From: Clostridia bacterium
GTDB taxonomy: Bacteria; Bacillota; Clostridia; UBA1212
Assembly (NCBI GenBank): GCA_017444825.1
Contig: JAFSVU010000050.1
Location: forward strand, 62,001-126,000
Direction: 5' to 3'
DNA length: 64,000 nucleotides
In this document: positions 37,607-45,585 of the stretch, piece after piece
How positions within the stretch are numbered: position 1 is the first letter of the stretch
Layout of the letters: each line of letters begins with the position of its first letter
Program-made: the position numbers and the translations under genes
Notes under the pieces: generated by a model
The model's input: the letters and a program-made list of their open reading frames with translations, nothing else
Databases searched by the model: none
What the model was told of the DNA's origin: nothing

Positions 37607-39232
37607 ATGCCCAAAAAGAGACCCGCCGAAAAGGCGACAAAAAAGGTAGCCATATATACTCGTGTTTCAACAGCGATGCAAGCCGATAAGGATTCACTTC
37701 CTACTCAGCGCACAGAGCTTGTGTATTATGCCCAGTACGTTCTCGACATTACCGACTACGAAATATTTGAGGACGCCGGCTTCTCGGCCAAGGACACATC
37801 ACGCCCCGCTTTTCAGGACATGCTCGCACGTGTCCGGGACGGCGAATTTACACACGTCCTTGTCTGGAAGATAGACCGGTTTTCCCGGTCCCTTATAGAC
37901 TTCTGTAATTTGTACAACGAGCTTAAGGATCTCGGCGTCACCCTGGTCTCGAAGAACGAGCGCTTTGACAGCTCAACAGCCATTGGCGAAGCCGTGTTGC
38001 GCATTATCCTCGTCTTTGCGGAGCTTGAGCGGAAACTCACTGCCGAACGTGTTGCAGCCGTTGCCGCCCACAGATCCGCTGAAGGGAAGTATAACGGCGG
38101 CACCCTCCCCCTTGGTTATAAGTACGACAAGGAAGCGAAGGCCATCAACACGGTCCCGGAATCGGCCGATTGCGTCAAAGAGATCTTCGACAAGTTTATC
38201 GAGCTCAAAAACTACTCGCACGTTGCCAAATACTTCAATTCCAAATATGCGGACAACGAGCTTGTCCCAACCTTCACGGCCTCGGCCATCTTTACCATCA
38301 TCCAAAATCCGTACTACATCGGAATCAAGCGATACCTGGCTGACGGCGAATACCATTTCTCGCAATCCACCGACGGGCACGAGCTCTTTATCGACGAAGC
38401 TATCTGGAAAGAAGCCAACGAGATCGCAACCGATATCTTTGAGGCACGAGCTCCCAAGCACACAATCCCTAACCAGTACCTTGGGAAGATCCTCTACTGC
38501 CACGAATGCGGAAAGCGACTCACCATTTACCCGAAGATCAAGAAGGAAAAGCCGTATATATACTACACGTGCAACTACCGGTCGTGTCCCATGCACAACA
38601 AATCCATTTCCGAAAACCGTATTGTGCCGGTCCTCTTGCAGATCCTGCTCAATCTGATATACGCTCAAAACTCCCTCAAGCTGCATACACCCCTCGAAAC
38701 GTTCCGGAAGCGCATAACCGAAGGAAAGCTCCTGGAAGGCTACGAGGCTGACCTGGAATCAACAGAGAAGATATACAACCTACTGAAAGCCGGGAGGATA
38801 GAGGATGCTTACTATGACCCGCCCGACAACATTACGGCGAAGAAGCTCGCCAACATCGAGCGACAAATCAACAGGCACGAAGCGCAGATCAAGATCTTAA
38901 TGCAGACCTACGACATCACCGACCCCGATCAGCTCGAACACTATAAGCGAGCGGCCGCCGTTGTGGAAGCTAACATCTCTACGCTTAACGAGCAGAAGAA
39001 GGTGCTTGAGAAAGAGCGTAACAAGGAATACAAGTACGCCTTCACCGTTGATCGCCTCTACAGCCTCAGAACCACGCTCCACGCAGTCAACATCCGGGAA
39101 TACTTCCCCCCGGCCGACCTTGCCGAATTCTTCAAGGCCACGGTCTCTAAAATCTACGTTTTGCCCACCGCAATATACTCTGTGGTGCTGAAGAACGGCT
39201 TAGAGGTCAAGTTTACACAAAAAAACGGCTGA
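37607..39232 (+). CDS. Large serine integrase
   Basis: 541 residues. The catalytic domain begins with Y-T-R-V-S-T-A-M-Q (nucleophile Ser at about residue 21) and continues with D-K-D-S-L-P-T-Q and W-K-I-D-R-F-S-R-S. The recombinase domain follows around residues 165-275. Then comes a zinc ribbon (C-H-E-C-G ... C-N-Y-R-S-C-P) and a coiled-coil region. Serine integrases insert the phage at an attB site and need a directionality factor to excise. ATG at 37607 lacks a clear ribosome binding site and follows a terminator hairpin, so expression is probably low. No directionality factor could be identified. Confidence 0.92.
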   Translation: MPKKRPAEKATKKVAIYTRVSTAMQADKDSLPTQRTELVYYAQYVLDITDYEIFEDAGFSAKDTSRPAFQDMLARVRDGEFTHVLVWKIDRFSRSLIDFCNLYNELKDLGVTLVSKNERFDSSTAIGEAVLRIILVFAELERKLTAERVAAVAAHRSAEGKYNGGTLPLGYKYDKEAKAINTVPESADCVKEIFDKFIELKNYSHVAKYFNSKYADNELVPTFTASAIFTIIQNPYYIGIKRYLADGEYHFSQSTDGHELFIDEAIWKEANEIATDIFEARAPKHTIPNQYLGKILYCHECGKRLTIYPKIKKEKPYIYYTCNYRSCPMHNKSISENRIVPVLLQILLNLIYAQNSLKLHTPLETFRKRITEGKLLEGYEADLESTEKIYNLLKAGRIEDAYYDPPDNITAKKLANIERQINRHEAQIKILMQTYDITDPDQLEHYKRAAAVVEANISTLNEQKKVLEKERNKEYKYAFTVDRLYSLRTTLHAVNIREYFPPADLAEFFKATVSKIYVLPTAIYSVVLKNGLEVKFTQKNG

Positions 39233-39247
39233 TTTTTTTAGCCGTTT
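39223..39247 (+). terminator. Hairpin at the end of the integrase gene
   Basis: AAACGGCT pairs with AGCCGTTT (39223-39230 with 39240-39247) around a T-rich loop. It covers the integrase stop. Only three Ts lie in the 3' arm, so termination may be weak. Confidence 0.55.
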
Positions 39248-39304
39248 CCCTTTATATAAAGAGGCGAAAAGTTCAACTCATTTTTGACTTGGGGTGCCAG
39301 TTTG

Positions 39305-39339
39305 AAAACCTCTTTTGCCTTGTGCGCAGAAGAGGTTTT
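39305..39339 (+). terminator. Strong hairpin at the prophage/host edge
   Basis: AAAACCTCTT pairs with AAGAGGTTTT (10 bp), ending in TTTT. It could serve both strands. It lies about 70 bases after the integrase stop, so the attachment site is probably in or near this stretch, but no core can be defined from one side only. Confidence 0.65.
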
Positions 39340-39353
39340 GCTTTGACAACTGC

Positions 39354-39381
39354 TTAACACGGCACATTGGCGTCATATAAT
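39354..39381 (+). promoter_or_regulatory. Promoter of a small host gene
   Basis: TTAACA (39354-39359), 16 bases, TATAAT (39376-39381). Start near 39388, leading to a GGAGG site before ATG 39415. Confidence 0.6.
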
Positions 39382-39414
39382 GCCGGTTATAGGAATATGC
39401 GGAGGTGCAAAAAA

Positions 39415-39651
39415 ATGCTCGCCAGGACTGCCCGGGGCGACGCGGAGGGTTACTACAGATGGCATTGGCTTCTATCTGACAGTCTGGAAATATATTGCGA
39501 TATAAAACACATATACTACAGAGGGCCAAAAAAAGCCCTCCGGTACATGGAAAAAAACGATGACGGGTCGTTCAGGATATATTTGAAGGCCCTTGAGTCA
39601 ATGGACAGGGATGGTCTTTCGGATTGGGTCCGTTACTTAAGCGAGCTGTAG
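39415..39651 (+). CDS. Small host protein, unknown
   Basis: 78 residues from ATG 39415 (GGAGG site); a longer frame to 39367 lacks a site. It has Y-Y-R-W-H-W-L-L-S-D-S-L-E-I-Y and S-M-D-R-D-G-L-S-D-W-V-R-Y-L, aromatic and charged with no known motif. It is next to the prophage end and may be a complete host gene or one left by the insertion. Its stop abuts the DegV gene's stop. Confidence 0.5.
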   Translation: MLARTARGDAEGYYRWHWLLSDSLEIYCDIKHIYYRGPKKALRYMEKNDDGSFRIYLKALESMDRDGLSDWVRYLSEL

Positions 39652-40527
39652 TCACATGCTTCTGCAGTCGTCCTTGGCTTCGAAAAACAGCGCCAATGTT
39701 CCCGGTCCCACGTGTGAGCCCGTGACAGGTTCATAGCACACCGTCAGTATTTCCTTCGGCGGGTGGTTCTTGCAAAGCAGTTCTTTCAGCCTGTTTGCGT
39801 CCTCTTCGCAATCCGCATGGGCAATACCCACCGTCTGGTCCTCCGCATCCACCACGTATTCGTCATAGCGCTCGGCCAGAGCCTCGATGGACTTCTTTCT
39901 TCCGAGTATCTTCGCAAAAGCCACTATCTTGCCTTTCTCGTTGCCCTTGAGGAGAGGCTTGACGTGGAGCAGATTCCCCACGAACGAAGCGATGTTCGAC
40001 AGACGCCCGGAGATTCTCAGATATTTCAGGTTGTCGACCGTAAATATGTTACAGAGGCGGTGCCTCATTTTCAAAAGTCTCTTGTATATATCGTCAATGG
40101 AGATGCCCTTCAGTTTTTCCTTCACGGCTTTCATGACCAAAAGGCCCTCGCCAAGAGAAGCGCCAAGGGTATCGACGAGCCTTATCTTCTTGTCCGGGAA
40201 TTCCTTTTGCAGTTCTTTAGCAGCGATCTCTGCGCAGTTGAAAGAGCCGCTTATACCGGATGACATTCCCACAAACAGTATGTCCTCGCCTCTTTCAAGG
40301 ATCGGGCGCATTATCTTTTTATACAGTGCGGCGCTTATCTGTGAAGTGGTCACTCTCGCGCCCTCTCTCATCATTTCAAAAAACGCTTTTCCGTCGAAGC
40401 CCTCGGTGGAAGGACATGCCGCCACCTCGCCGTTTACAAAATAGGTGAAGGGGATTACACTGACGTCGTTTTTCTTTAGTAATTCTGTAGGTAAATTTGC
40501 TGAAGTGTCAGTTATGATGTGAAACAT
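39652..40527 (-). CDS. DegV-family fatty-acid-binding protein
   Basis: 291 residues from ATG 40527 (GGGAGG site). I-I-T-D-T-S-A-N-L-P, V-T-T-S-Q-I-S near residue 80, F-V-G-M-S-S-G-I-S-G-S near 105 and L-R-I-S-G-R-L-S are the DegV/FakB blocks. These bind fatty acids and deliver them to the FakA kinase for phospholipid synthesis. A promoter (TTGACT-N17-TATCTT) lies just upstream at 40558-40586. Confidence 0.88.
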   Translation of the reverse strand: MFHIITDTSANLPTELLKKNDVSVIPFTYFVNGEVAACPSTEGFDGKAFFEMMREGARVTTSQISAALYKKIMRPILERGEDILFVGMSSGISGSFNCAEIAAKELQKEFPDKKIRLVDTLGASLGEGLLVMKAVKEKLKGISIDDIYKRLLKMRHRLCNIFTVDNLKYLRISGRLSNIASFVGNLLHVKPLLKGNEKGKIVAFAKILGRKKSIEALAERYDEYVVDAEDQTVGIAHADCEEDANRLKELLCKNHPPKEILTVCYEPVTGSHVGPGTLALFFEAKDDCRSM

Positions 40528-40557
40528 CGAAAAAACCTCCCAAATGTTTTCGCAAAA

Positions 40558-40586
40558 AAGATAGCACTTTACCCTGCTGAAGTCAA
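40558..40586 (-). promoter_or_regulatory. Promoter of the DegV gene
   Basis: On the minus strand TTGACT (40581-40586), 17 bases, TATCTT (40558-40563). It starts directly after the terminator of the sugar-kinase operon. Confidence 0.65.
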
Positions 40587-40590
40587 ACAA

Positions 40591-40615
40591 AAAGGACGGC
40601 GACCGTCCTTTTTTA
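40591..40615 (-). terminator. Bidirectional-looking terminator of the SIS/kinase operon
   Basis: AAAGGACGG pairs with CCGTCCTTT (9 bp, CGA loop), flanked by A and T runs on both sides. It lies about 55 bases after the stop of the SIS-domain gene and ends that minus operon. Confidence 0.75.
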
Positions 40616-40669
40616 AGGTTTTTTATTGGTTATCAAAAAGCGCTTTTAATAGACTGTCTGCGTGTGCCT

Positions 40670-41407
40670 TTAGTAGCCGTTCTTATCGTAATTCGGCTCG
40701 ATCACGGTCTTGTTGTAATCGTTTCCGCCGGGATAATTCGCACTCTTGAGAATGCCTGGAGTGATGCCCTTTTTCAGAAGCTCCTCCACAGCCACGGAAG
40801 TAAGGCTCCACATGATGTAGTCCGATGCAATGCCGGAAGCTGCCGCAAATTTTGCCTCGATGCCGTCAACATCGAGCATGGCCTCCGCCGCCGGTGCGCA
40901 GTTATCAAGGGTGAGAGTTGCGATCTCGTAAAGCTTCTTCCCCGAGGGGTGAACAGGATCCACCTTGGCGGCATATTCCATGGATGTAAGCGCGATGACT
41001 TTTATGCCAAGCTGCTCCGCCTCATATGCCAGATCCACGACCTTTGCGGTCCTACCCGAAACCGAGCTTACAAAAAGCACGTCCCCGGGCCTTAACTCCG
41101 ACTGAGTCAATGCGTACTTTGCGGCTGCAACGCCGGGCCTTTCATAACCAAGGTCCGACCTGTCCCTTGGCCTCGAGGGGCTTTCGACGTTAAGGTTATA
41201 ACTGAAATGCTTGTAGAATATAGGTCCGCCGCCTCTGTAGATGAGGTCCATTTCGATGGAGTGGCAAATGCCCGACAGAAAAATGCATCCGCCGTTTGCC
41301 ACTGACTCCGCAACTATTTTGCCCGCCTTAACTATATTGTCCCGCTGGGTCTCCCTCACTTTCGCAAAAAGGTCTTCCACAGCCTTCTGATATCTGTCGA
41401 TCAACAT
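40670..41407 (-). CDS. SIS-domain sugar-phosphate protein
   Basis: 245 residues. G-G-C-I-F-L-S-G-I-C-H-S near residue 38, V-L-F-V-S-S-V-S-G-R-T-A-K near 105 and P-S-G-K-K-L-Y-E near 150 are SIS motifs, and the end P-G-G-N-D-Y-N matches the UPF0309 group. SIS domains isomerise or bind phosphosugars, or cleave MurNAc-6-P-type ethers. It is the last gene of a four-gene minus operon with a BadF kinase and a second, more typical SIS paralogue. Confidence 0.75.
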   Translation of the reverse strand: MLIDRYQKAVEDLFAKVRETQRDNIVKAGKIVAESVANGGCIFLSGICHSIEMDLIYRGGGPIFYKHFSYNLNVESPSRPRDRSDLGYERPGVAAAKYALTQSELRPGDVLFVSSVSGRTAKVVDLAYEAEQLGIKVIALTSMEYAAKVDPVHPSGKKLYEIATLTLDNCAPAAEAMLDVDGIEAKFAAASGIASDYIMWSLTSVAVEELLKKGITPGILKSANYPGGNDYNKTVIEPNYDKNGY

Positions 41408-41427
41408 GATTCCGGTCTCCGTTTCTT

Positions 41428-42441
41428 TTAAACCGTGAACTCATAGTCCCGGTAATATTTTTTAAGGACTTCTTTGTTTTCCGCGGTAAGTCCCCTGAAT
41501 CCATTCTTTCCGTTTTTCTCTGCCATCATGTGCATAACGATGCCCGCTATCGGCTCGTACGCCGGTATCACTATCTCCGATCCCGGCAGGTCACGGCTCA
41601 GTGCTTCTTTAAACGCGCCAAAGAACACCGGATTCTTCTTCCAGACGCTTCCCGATATACCTACGGGAATTCCCTCCGGGGCTCCGCTCTTTCTCGCAAC
41701 GGCCGCCAGCTGCTCCGCCACAAGTCTTCCGGCACTCCTCAGAATTCCGGCCGCCACCTCATCCTTCTTTGCGATCTCGACCACAACAGGTGTTATCGAA
41801 GCGATCTCAGTGACAAGGGAAGGCAGGTTCCTTTTGTAAATACTGAAAACAGCGTCTCTGAAATCCATGCCGCGAGCAGAGCCGAGCTTTTCGGCCACCG
41901 CCTCCGTAAGCAGTGTCGCCGGTCCCCGTCCTTCATAGTCACGTATGCACGCGCCAAGGGCCTCTCTTGCGATCCAGTACCCCGAGCCCTCATCCGCAAC
42001 CAGTGAACCGTAGCCTCCGAATATCAACGTTTTTCCCTTGTAATACGAAAAAACAGACACACCGGTGCCGCATATGGCAAGCAGCGCATCCCCGAAAAGC
42101 TCCGCGGCGGCAAGGCCCGGTTCGACCTCCATCAGGTATCTCTCCTCCCTGACGGTCAGGGTCTTTTTCATCCTCTCGACAAGGCTGCGCGGAAACGTAC
42201 CCGTAACACTTTCGATCACGTCCCCCGGCACAAAACCAAGGCCGTTTACGATCTCATCGATCCTTTTTTCAACTGTCTCCTTCGGGTTCGTGTTCCCCCT
42301 GAGGCTTCCGGTCTTCACCTTGGAAACAGGGATAAAATCATCGCCAAAGCGCACCCCGAGGGCCTTGGTTCCTCCGTTGTCTATCGCAACGTAAGGAGCA
42401 TATATTCCGTTACCGTCCGGGGTATGTCGTTCTTCTGTCAT
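41428..42441 (-). CDS. BadF/BadG/BcrA-type sugar kinase (GlcNAc kinase-like)
   Basis: About 337 residues from ATG 42441; a GTG at 42465 is possible and would overlap the previous gene. Y-V-A-I-D-N-G-G-T-K is the phosphate-1 motif, I-C-G-T-G-V-S near 140 phosphate-2, and A-D-E-G-S-G-Y-W-I-A-R-E-A the third block. The family is best known for N-acetylglucosamine and related amino-sugar kinases. Its position between two SIS proteins and near nagB supports an amino-sugar role. Confidence 0.78.
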   Translation of the reverse strand: MTEERHTPDGNGIYAPYVAIDNGGTKALGVRFGDDFIPVSKVKTGSLRGNTNPKETVEKRIDEIVNGLGFVPGDVIESVTGTFPRSLVERMKKTLTVREERYLMEVEPGLAAAELFGDALLAICGTGVSVFSYYKGKTLIFGGYGSLVADEGSGYWIAREALGACIRDYEGRGPATLLTEAVAEKLGSARGMDFRDAVFSIYKRNLPSLVTEIASITPVVVEIAKKDEVAAGILRSAGRLVAEQLAAVARKSGAPEGIPVGISGSVWKKNPVFFGAFKEALSRDLPGSEIVIPAYEPIAGIVMHMMAEKNGKNGFRGLTAENKEVLKKYYRDYEFTV

Positions 42442-42461
42442 AATGCCTCTTGGCGTCTCCG

Positions 42462-43217
42462 TCACATGTAGAAGATATTGTTTTTGTATTCCTCGAAGAT
42501 CCTTGCGTTGTGCTCGTCGCCGCCGTCAAGATTTGCGCTCATAAAAACAGGCGGAACTATGCCCGCTTTAATGATCCGGTTCACCGCGTCTATAACAACG
42601 CCGTTTATGATAGCTGCACCGACTGCCGTTGACGTGGGACCGATGCGCTCAAGCAGGCCCTCCACCGTTACAGCTGCATCTCCGACCTCGCCCATATTGT
42701 CGATGACGATATCGCCGACCTCAAAAAGCCTCTTGCCGGACCCGTGCCTCGAAGTTACGGATGACGAATATTTGAGATTTGTGATGCATATCACCGTGAG
42801 GCCCTTCTCTTTTGCGTAAAGAGCCATCTCCACCGGAACCGTGTTGCGTCCCGAGACAGAATGGATAATGAGCACGTCGCCCTCTCCCGCCGCAGTGCCG
42901 TCAAGGATCTCCTTTCCGAGGCCCGGTATGCGCTCGGTCTTGCTGGTATTGGTTATGGGGCGGGTGTTCAGCATCATGCCGGGATAAAAGATTGGATTGA
43001 TCACCGCAAGGCCCCCTGTTCTGTAGAAGACCTCCTCGGCAAGTATCCCCGCATGGGAGCAACCGAAAACAAACACGTTCCTCTTGGCAATGACAGCCTC
43101 CGCAATGGCGTCCGCCGCCCGGTCAAGAGTCTCCCTCTGCGTGTTCCACGCCCTGTCTATGGTCTCGTTAACGATCTTTATGTAGTCGGTTCCGTTCATA
43201 TTATCGGCCCAGTTCAT
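42462..43217 (-). CDS. SIS-domain sugar isomerase-like protein (UPF0309)
   Basis: 251 residues. V-F-V-F-G-C-S-H-A-G-I-L-A-E-E near residue 48, V-L-I-I-H-S-V-S-G-R-N near 114, S-R-H-G-S-G-K-R-L near 155 and S-A-N-L-D-G-G-D-E-H-N at the end match the UPF0309 SIS proteins closely. It overlaps the dehydratase gene end by 17 bases if ATG 43217 is used; ATG 43199 is the alternative. Likely substrate: a phosphorylated amino sugar. Confidence 0.82.
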   Translation of the reverse strand: MNWADNMNGTDYIKIVNETIDRAWNTQRETLDRAADAIAEAVIAKRNVFVFGCSHAGILAEEVFYRTGGLAVINPIFYPGMMLNTRPITNTSKTERIPGLGKEILDGTAAGEGDVLIIHSVSGRNTVPVEMALYAKEKGLTVICITNLKYSSSVTSRHGSGKRLFEVGDIVIDNMGEVGDAAVTVEGLLERIGPTSTAVGAAIINGVVIDAVNRIIKAGIVPPVFMSANLDGGDEHNARIFEEYKNNIFYM

Positions 43218-44235
43218 TCCTCACATAGTCTGCCGTGAGTAGCTTTTCAACGACGCCGTCCACGTCAAGCAACTTCGTGTTGTGGCTCGTGTACGGTACG
43301 CCTTCCTCGGCCTCCACCTTTCCGTTTATGAAGAACTTGTCGTAGTTAAGGTCTCTGTTGTCGGCAAAAACTCTGAAATAATCGCCCATATCCACGCACC
43401 TTCTGCGCTCTTCCGCAGTCATCAGCGTCTCGTAAAGCTTCTCCCCGTGCCTGGTGCCGATGACGTTTGTTCCGGTATCGCCAAAAAGCTTCTGGACTCC
43501 CTTTGCAAGGTCTCCGATAGTCGAAGCATCCGCCTTCTGGATGAAAAGATCCCCGGGCTCCGCATGCTCAAAGGCAAAACCAACCAGCTTCACCGCCTCG
43601 TCAAGGTTCATCAGGAACCTGGTCATGTCGGGATTGGTCACGGTGATGGGCTGTCCGTTTTTGATCTGGTCGATAAACAGCGGGATGACGGAGCCTCTTG
43701 AGCACATCACGTTGCCGTAGCGGGTACAGCAGATAACGGTGCCGCCCCTCTCAGCCGCAACTCTGGCATTGGCGTATATCACGCGCTCCATCATAGCCTT
43801 CGAAATTCCCATCGCATTGATCGGATAGGCCGCCTTGTCGGTGGAAAGGCAGACAACCTTTTTTACGCCGGCGTCAACAGCGGCATGGAGCACGTTGTCG
43901 GTTCCGATGATATTGGTTTTTACCGCTTCCATAGGGAAAAACTCGCAGGAAGGCACCTGTTTCAGCGCCGCGGCATGGAAAATGTAGTCCACTCCGGGCA
44001 TAACGTCCCGCACGGCCTTTTCATCGCGCACGTCGCCAATGTAAAACTTTACCTTGCCGGCAAGCTCGGGCTGGTTTCTCTGAAGCTCATGCCTCATATC
44101 GTCCTGCTTCTTTTCGTCCCGGGAGAATATCCTGATCTGGCCTATATCTCCGGGAAGAAATGACTTAAGAACAGCATGGCCGAAAGAACCGGTCCCGCCC
44201 GTTATCAACAATGTCGCTCCGCTGAATGCGCTCAT
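43201..44235 (-). CDS. UDP-GlcNAc 4,6-dehydratase-like (CapE/FlaA1 type)
   Basis: About 344 residues from ATG 44235 (GGAGG site). I-T-G-G-T-G-S-F-G-H near residue 13 is the Rossmann NAD(P) motif, A-A-L-K-Q-V-P-S-C-E-F-F-P near 90 and S-T-D-K-A near 130 match the S-T-D-K short-chain dehydratase group. These make 4-keto-6-deoxy sugars for surface glycans or flagella. A CapE-type enzyme is favoured over epimerases by the Q-V-P-S-C-E block. It is in an operon with SIS and BadF proteins, an uncommon mix. Confidence 0.8.
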   Translation of the reverse strand: MSAFSGATLLITGGTGSFGHAVLKSFLPGDIGQIRIFSRDEKKQDDMRHELQRNQPELAGKVKFYIGDVRDEKAVRDVMPGVDYIFHAAALKQVPSCEFFPMEAVKTNIIGTDNVLHAAVDAGVKKVVCLSTDKAAYPINAMGISKAMMERVIYANARVAAERGGTVICCTRYGNVMCSRGSVIPLFIDQIKNGQPITVTNPDMTRFLMNLDEAVKLVGFAFEHAEPGDLFIQKADASTIGDLAKGVQKLFGDTGTNVIGTRHGEKLYETLMTAEERRRCVDMGDYFRVFADNRDLNYDKFFINGKVEAEEGVPYTSHNTKLLDVDGVVEKLLTADYVRNELGR

Positions 44236-44261
44236 ATATTCCTCCAAAATCAACCGTCCGG

Positions 44262-44539
44262 TCGCTTATTTTCTGTTACTTTTTACCTATACTTTCTTAC
44301 TTCTTACCTTTTACTTATTACTTTGGGCGGCACTCCCTTGCGCCAGCCACTTACCTAATACCTATTACCTCTTACTTATTACTTTGTCCGGCACCGCTCG
44401 CGTCTCGCACCTTGCATCTCGTCACTTGGCTTCACTTCGTGAAGAATCGTTCCTCGATGAAATGTGGTCGACGTTGGCCCCTCGATGTACCTAATACCTC
44501 TTACCTTTTACATTTTACTTATTACTTGAGCGGCACCCC
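44262..44539 (-). repeat. Interspersed intergenic repeat, copy A
   Basis: Read on the minus strand it begins directly at the nagB stop and has three kinds of part: a GGTGCCG start motif with AGTAATAAGTA runs (three times), short (GGTAANAG)n strings, and a unique block that includes CGTCGACCACATTTCATCGA and GACGAGATGCAAGGTGCGAG. Copy B at 50841-51085 contains the same parts in the same order of that block. No ORF is present. A hairpin, CTTCAC-GAA-GTGAAG, lies in the shared block. Confidence 0.7.
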
Positions 44540-45328
44540 TCAAAGTCTCTCTTTCCTCTCAATATCCAAAAAGTACTTGTACGTATCCACCGTCAGCTCG
44601 CCGCAGGCCGCCTCGTCGCACGCTATTATGGCGCCGTTGTGCATCTGGAGCGCAGAGCACGTCCACTTCTGGCTGACACCGCCCTCCACCGTTGCGGCAA
44701 GAGCCCTTGCCTTGTTGTGTCCGGATATCAGGACCAGAACCTCCTTCGAGTCCATGACCGTTCCTATACCAACGGAAAGAGCCTGCGCCGGCACCTTTTC
44801 CGGATCGTTTCCGAAAAATCTTGAGTTCACTATCCTCGTATCAGTCGTAAGGTCTCTCACGCCCGTCCTTGACGTCAGCGACGTGTAGGGCTCGTTAAAC
44901 GCAAGGTGACCGTCCACGCCAATACCGCCCATAAACAGATCTATTCCGCCGTAGGAAGCGATCTTCTTCTCGTACCTCTCGCACTCGCCCTCGGGGTCAT
45001 TGGTCATGCCGTTTAGGATATTGATGTTTTCCGCCGGGATCTCGATGTGATCGAAGAAATTATCGTGCATGAAATACCAGTAGCTCTGGTCATGCTCTCT
45101 GGGGAGCCCGAGATACTCATCCATATTGAAGGTAACAACGTTTTTGAACGAGACCTTGCCCTCTTTGTTCATTTTGATCAGTTCTTTGTACACGCCAATG
45201 GGCGACGAACCTGTGGGAAGGCCCAAAACAAAAGGTCTGTCCTCTTTGTGGTCATTTATCTTCGCTGCAATATAATCTGCGGCCCACTTGCTCATTTTCT
45301 CATAATTATCCTGAATAACAACTCTCAT
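44540..45328 (-). CDS. nagB: Glucosamine-6-phosphate deaminase
   Basis: 262 residues. L-G-L-P-T-G-S-S-P near residue 35, F-N-M-D-E-Y-L-G-L near 67, G-G-I-G-V-D-G-H-L-A-F-N-E-P near 135 and S-G-H-N-K-A near 200 are the NagB active-site blocks. It turns glucosamine-6-phosphate into fructose-6-phosphate and ammonia. It has its own consensus promoter at 45399-45427 and is followed at its stop by repeat copy A. It fits the neighbouring amino-sugar genes. Confidence 0.95.
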   Translation of the reverse strand: MRVVIQDNYEKMSKWAADYIAAKINDHKEDRPFVLGLPTGSSPIGVYKELIKMNKEGKVSFKNVVTFNMDEYLGLPREHDQSYWYFMHDNFFDHIEIPAENINILNGMTNDPEGECERYEKKIASYGGIDLFMGGIGVDGHLAFNEPYTSLTSRTGVRDLTTDTRIVNSRFFGNDPEKVPAQALSVGIGTVMDSKEVLVLISGHNKARALAATVEGGVSQKWTCSALQMHNGAIIACDEAACGELTVDTYKYFLDIERKERL

Positions 45329-45398
45329 TTAAGTACTCCTTCCGGCGCATCTTTATATTGGCGGCATCGATCTCGCCCCCGCGTCTTTGTCAAAGTCG

Positions 45399-45427
45399 AT
45401 TATACACGGGTGTTACCCTTTTTTCAA
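45399..45427 (-). promoter_or_regulatory. nagB promoter
   Basis: On the minus strand TTGAAA (45422-45427), 17 bases, TATAAT (45399-45404). The palindrome GGGTAACACCC lies in the spacer and could be an operator site. Confidence 0.72.
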
Positions 45428-45491
45428 GAAAAACGCCAAAACTTAAAAGCCCCGAAAACTCTTCGAGTCACGGTCTTGCCGATATTCGCGG

Positions 45492-45520
45492 TTGATATCG
45501 AGCAAATAATTAATTATAAT
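45492..45520 (+). promoter_or_regulatory. Promoter of the ROK kinase-truA unit
   Basis: TTGATA (45492-45497), 17 bases, TATAAT (45515-45520). It drives the ROK gene, about 60 bases downstream, and through it truA. Confidence 0.72.
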
Positions 45521-45585
45521 TAATATGTATGCGGTCTCATTAAACAAAGGATTCAGACAGCTATTATGGCCAGGAGGAAATCACC

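Noticed and set aside
37965..38686. Open frames on both strands inside the serine integrase
   Set aside because: Shadows of the integrase with Ser/Pro/Arg-rich composition, no start signals.
1..39250. Lysis genes (holin, endolysin) in the prophage
   Set aside because: None seen in this window. They are probably left of the sheath gene, outside the window. The 27-aa membrane peptide is not enough to call a holin.
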